Below, piece by piece: positions 61,035 through 64,000 of a DNA stretch of 64,000 nucleotides; the stretch's first letter is position 1; each line of letters starts with the position of its first letter. The translations under genes and the position numbers were made by a program. Source of the DNA: Luteibacter sp. OK325 (GTDB lineage Bacteria; Pseudomonadota; Gammaproteobacteria; Xanthomonadales; Rhodanobacteraceae); NCBI RefSeq assembly GCF_003050935.1, contig NZ_QAOX01000001.1:248001-312000 (forward strand), in the 5' to 3' direction. The notes beneath the pieces are model-generated. The model had not been told where the DNA came from. It did not search any database and saw only the letters and a program-made list of their open reading frames with translations.

Positions 61035-62915
61035 TCACTCCTCCGGTTCGGCGCCGTGACGACGCTGGTATTCGAGCATGAATTTTCTCCGCAACAGGCC
61101 ACCCGGATCGTCCGGTACGCGCATCAGTGCGCGGCGCACGTCGGGCGGCAGCTTCGAGGAAGCGTCTTCGGCAGAGATCTCACCGAGGTCGTGTTGCTTG
61201 TCGTCTGTCGGCTTGCCTTGCTTGCCGGCGAGTGCCGCATCCATCTGCTGTTTCAATGCGGCCTGCGCCTGTGCCGCCTGCTGGCGTTCGGCGGCCGACT
61301 TGGCCTCCGCCTCGCCCTGAGGCGCTTGCGACTTGCCTGCCTCCTTGCCCTTGTCGCCTCCCTCGCCTTCGCCGGTCTTGTCCTGCGAGCCCTGCTGGTC
61401 CTTCTGCTCGCCTTTGCCATCGGCGCCCGGCTGCTGGCCCTGTTGGCCTTGTTGACCCTGCTGATCCTTACCCTGGCTCCCCGACTGGCCCTCCTTCTTG
61501 TCCTGCTTGCTCTTGCCGTCTTGCTTGCCGTCGTTTTTTTCCTGGTCCTGCTGTTTCTGCTTCTGCAGGAAGTCGGCTACCGCCTTCCGGTTCGCGGCGG
61601 CATCGGCATTGGCAGGATTGGCTTTCAGCGCGCGATCGTAGGCGGCGATGGCGTCTTCGTAGCGCTGCTGTTTAGCGAGGGCGTTACCGAGGTTGTATTG
61701 CGAATCCGTGTCCGTGCCGTGGGCGAGTGCGGTCTCCGACGCCGTGTAGTCTCCCGCCCGGTACGCCGCCGCGCCACGTAGGCGATTGCTTGTAGCCAGT
61801 GCCTGCGCACGCTTCGCATCGCCATCGGCGAGCGCCTTCGCAGCCTGCTGCTCGCGCGTGCGGAAGACGCCCGTAAGACCGTCGGCATGGACGGGCGCCG
61901 TGGGCAGCAACATCAGCGCCAACACGAGCAACCATCCGCGTCGAAACGCCAGCGCCACGATCGGCAGCAGCGGAAGAAGCAGCCATGGGCCGCGGTCCTG
62001 CCATTGGCCCGACATCGCACCGGTGACGGCCTTGCCCTCGCCGTCGCCATGCAGTGCCGAGGCGAGCGCGGCCACGTCCGACTGGTCGTCCGTGGTAGTG
62101 ACATAGCGACCGCCGCCAGCGGATGCGACGGCGGCCAGCGATGCGTCGTTGCGAGGCGCCATGACGATCGCACCCTGCGCGTCCTTGAGAAATCCACCAT
62201 CGTCACCGGGGACGGGACCGCCTCGTGGCGTGCCCAGGCCGAGAACAGACACACGGTCGCCGGCCGCGCGTGCGCGCGCCGCGGCGCCCGCCGCAGCGGC
62301 GTCGGCGTGGTCGGTCACCAGCACGATCGAACCACCCCGCGCGTCGGCGTGGCGAATCAGGTCGGCGGCCATGTCGATCGCCTTGCCCGGATCGTCGCCG
62401 GCCACGGGCATGGTGTCCGGGGCGAGCGCGGTGAGCAGGTCGTCCACGCTGTGTGCGTCCGTGGTCAGCGGAGCCACGGTGAACGCTTCGCCGGTATAGG
62501 CGATCAGGGCGTTCATTCCGTCGCGGTTCGCTGCGTAGAGTTCGCGCACTTTGTAACGTGCGCGACTGAGTCGATCCGGAACGACATCGTGGGCAAGCAT
62601 GTGCGGCGACATCGACACGACGACAACCTGGGCGGCGCGCTCGGCGAACAGTTGCTGCGATTGCCGGTCCCACGTGGGTCCGGCCAGAGCAAGTACGGCC
62701 AGCGCGGCGGCAGCGACGAAGGCGAGCACGGGCGCGCGCGATGCAGCGGGTTTCCCGTCGAGCAGATGCGGCAGCAGCAGCGGATCCGCCAGACGCGCCA
62801 GCACGCGGACTTCCGAGGAACGCCTGCCGACCAGCCATGCAAGCACGGGCACGAGCACGAGCAGCCAGAGCCAGCGCGGCTCGATGAAATGCAGCTGGCC
62901 CAGCCATGCGGTCAT
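61035..62915 (-). CDS. BatB/BatC fusion: VWA domain plus TPR protein
   Basis: A 626-residue protein. Two N-terminal membrane helices (about 16-30 and 62-80), then a VWA domain (about 95-290), helices at about 305-345 and a TPR region (about 375-455, YNLGNALAKQQRYEDAIAAYDRALKANP in two parts). A long Gln/Lys/Gly-rich linker (about 460-560) and an Asp/Lys/Arg-rich tail follow. The usual metal site DxSxS is replaced: the matching segment reads VVVVSMSPHML, so Ser101, Ser103, His105 stand where Asp, Ser, Ser are expected. The start overlaps the BatA stop (ATGA). Confidence 0.9.
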   Translation of the reverse strand: MTAWLGQLHFIEPRWLWLLVLVPVLAWLVGRRSSEVRVLARLADPLLLPHLLDGKPAASRAPVLAFVAAAALAVLALAGPTWDRQSQQLFAERAAQVVVVSMSPHMLAHDVVPDRLSRARYKVRELYAANRDGMNALIAYTGEAFTVAPLTTDAHSVDDLLTALAPDTMPVAGDDPGKAIDMAADLIRHADARGGSIVLVTDHADAAAAGAAARARAAGDRVSVLGLGTPRGGPVPGDDGGFLKDAQGAIVMAPRNDASLAAVASAGGGRYVTTTDDQSDVAALASALHGDGEGKAVTGAMSGQWQDRGPWLLLPLLPIVALAFRRGWLLVLALMLLPTAPVHADGLTGVFRTREQQAAKALADGDAKRAQALATSNRLRGAAAYRAGDYTASETALAHGTDTDSQYNLGNALAKQQRYEDAIAAYDRALKANPANADAAANRKAVADFLQKQKQQDQEKNDGKQDGKSKQDKKEGQSGSQGKDQQGQQGQQGQQPGADGKGEQKDQQGSQDKTGEGEGGDKGKEAGKSQAPQGEAEAKSAAERQQAAQAQAALKQQMDAALAGKQGKPTDDKQHDLGEISAEDASSKLPPDVRRALMRVPDDPGGLLRRKFMLEYQRRHGAEPEE

Positions 62916-63898
62916 GCGACCGACCTCCGCCCGAGGTAACGCGGCAGCGCGGCAATGGCGAACAGGACAAGCGAGGCCAGCAAGGGCCAGCGAAACAGTT
63001 CGTAACGCGGCCTGAGGGCGGCGCCCTGCTGGGGCACCGGCTCGAGTGCATCGATCGCACGATAGGCCTGGGCGAGTTCGTCGCTGTCCGTAGCGCGGAA
63101 AAAGCGGCCGCCGGTCTGGTTGGCGATGTCCGTGAGCATGGACACGTCCAGGTCGGCGGACGGATTCACCACGCGACTACCGAAGAAATCCGGCACACGC
63201 ATCGCCGTTGCGCCGATGCCGATCGTATAGACGCGAACGCCAGCTGCCTTGGCGGCGCGTGCCGCCTCGCGCGGCGCGATGGATCCGGCGTTGTTCACCC
63301 CGTCAGTGAGCAGGACGACGACGCGCGCCTGCTCGGGCATGTCGGCAAGGCGCTTGACCGCCACGGCCAGCGCGTCGCCGATGGCGGTTTCGCGCCCGGG
63401 CAAGCCGACCACAGCGCCATGCAATTGCGCACGCACCGCATCCAGATCGTAAGTCAGAGGTGTAACCAGGTAAGCCTGCGAGCCGAACAGGATCAGACCG
63501 AGTTCGTCACCCGCGCGGCGATCGATGAAGTCGCCAGCGATCGCTTCGACCGCGGCAAAGCGCGTGACGTTGCGGCCGGCGAGTTCCATGTCGTCGAGCG
63601 ACATGCTGCCGGACAGGTCGACGGCGAGCATGGTCGCGCGTCCGCTGCGTTGCTGGGGCTCCGGCGGCCCGAGCCACTGCGGCCTCGCCGCCGCGGTCAC
63701 CAGGCAAAGCCAGGCAAACGCCAGCAGCAGGGTTGCCGCGAACGGCGCGCGCGTCACGGCCGCCGCGACCAGTGACAGCCCCGGCTGCGGCAGGTTCATC
63801 GCCTGCGCGGGCTTCAAGGGGCGCAACGCATGGCGCAGCAGCCACGGCAGCGGAAGAGCGGCAAACAGCCAGGGCCATGCAAAGTCAGGCAACGACAT
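62912..63898 (-). CDS. BatA-like VWA membrane protein
   Basis: A 328-residue protein with N-terminal helices (about 7-24 and 53-72), a VWA domain (about 87-285) and a final helix (about 305-322). The metal-ion-dependent adhesion site is intact: LAVDLSGSMS (Asp94, Ser96, Ser98), LVTPLTYDLDAV and VVLLTDGVNN. VWA proteins of this cluster are thought to act with a MoxR ATPase and DUF58 protein in envelope stress; those genes would lie beyond the right edge. ATGA overlap with BatB. Confidence 0.92.
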   Translation of the reverse strand: MSLPDFAWPWLFAALPLPWLLRHALRPLKPAQAMNLPQPGLSLVAAAVTRAPFAATLLLAFAWLCLVTAAARPQWLGPPEPQQRSGRATMLAVDLSGSMSLDDMELAGRNVTRFAAVEAIAGDFIDRRAGDELGLILFGSQAYLVTPLTYDLDAVRAQLHGAVVGLPGRETAIGDALAVAVKRLADMPEQARVVVLLTDGVNNAGSIAPREAARAAKAAGVRVYTIGIGATAMRVPDFFGSRVVNPSADLDVSMLTDIANQTGGRFFRATDSDELAQAYRAIDALEPVPQQGAALRPRYELFRWPLLASLVLFAIAALPRYLGRRSVA

Positions 63899-63999
63899 GC
63901 GACGACCCCCTTCGCCACGCCACGCGTACCCAGGCTTCGACGTCTTGCGCGGTCGGCAGCACGTCGAGGGTCGCCTCGGGACGGTAGATGGCGTCTTCG
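63885..63999 (-). CDS. DUF4381-like protein, C-terminal end (partial)
   Basis: Only the last 37 codons are visible, read from the right edge: EDAIYRPEATLDVLPTAQDV, then EAWVRVAWRRGSSH and a TGA. The gene overlaps the BatA start by 14 bases. In many proteobacteria a DUF4381 gene lies between the DUF58 gene and the VWA gene in exactly this order, so position is the main evidence. The sequence is too short to confirm the family. Confidence 0.5.
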   Translation of the reverse strand, partial: EDAIYRPEATLDVLPTAQDVEAWVRVAWRRGSSHVVA

Positions 64000-64000
64000 A

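Overview
The window is a high-GC stretch of gammaproteobacterial chromosome. Its gene content (Oar-type and classical TonB receptors, a Bat/VWA complex, many two-component and RND efflux systems, RimK/RimB) and its short GCCGCTTCAGCGGC-type palindromic repeats suggest a member of the Xanthomonadales, probably Rhodanobacteraceae (Luteibacter/Dyella-like). That placement is inferred from gene style, not from a marker gene. Genes are dense on both strands. I see no prophage, integrase, insertion sequence or CRISPR array.

Layout. 0-1.8 kb: metF tail, a DUF4124 protein and ilvE. 1.8-8.8 kb: a minus-strand block made of a two-component pair followed by a TonB receptor, a phytase-like esterase and a secreted CYTH-fold protein; a PHO-box-like repeat array precedes the receptor. 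9-10.4 kb: rimB-rimK. 10.5-14.4 kb: an MHS transporter with a NagD-type phosphatase, a secreted alpha/beta hydrolase and a lipoprotein. 14.4-22.4 kb: a tripartite RND pump with its own two-component system. 22.5-26.6 kb: a hemerythrin-like protein, an acyltransferase, and a VOC protein with two tandem YdcZ-type membrane proteins divergent from a LysR regulator. 26.7-29.4 kb: a decayed gene and several small orphan genes. 29.5-34 kb: tRNA-Gly(CCC), a Gly/His-rich secreted protein, thiS-thiG-trmB and poxB. 34-39 kb: an anion permease, a Rieske protein, an Ada-like repair protein and an EamA exporter. 39-43.6 kb: a MacAB-like ABC operon. 43.7-45.6 kb: an FAH hydrolase, mscL and a 0.8 kb non-coding region with a pair of inverted 130-bp elements. 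45.6-52.3 kb: an Oar-like receptor, an AraC regulator and a third two-component system. 52.4-58.8 kb: an M28 peptidase and a MarR-associated MdtA/MdtB-type pump. 58.9 kb to the end: a macrodomain protein and the BatD / BatB-TPR / BatA / DUF4381 cluster, cut by the window edge.

The strongest candidate for an undescribed system is the 1.85-6.83 kb block. A PHO-box-like array (11-bp phased CTGTCA-type repeats) sits in front of three tightly packed genes: an outer-membrane TonB receptor, a secreted phytase-like esterase whose start overlaps the receptor stop, and a secreted protein with the CYTH/triphosphate-tunnel signature. Together they read as a phosphate-starvation scavenging operon for a phosphorylated substrate. 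The esterase gene also carries several copies of the genome's REP-like repeat inside its reading frame. The second candidate is the paired inverted-repeat element at 44.93-45.40 kb. The third is the LysR-divergent YdcZ-YdcZ-VOC locus.
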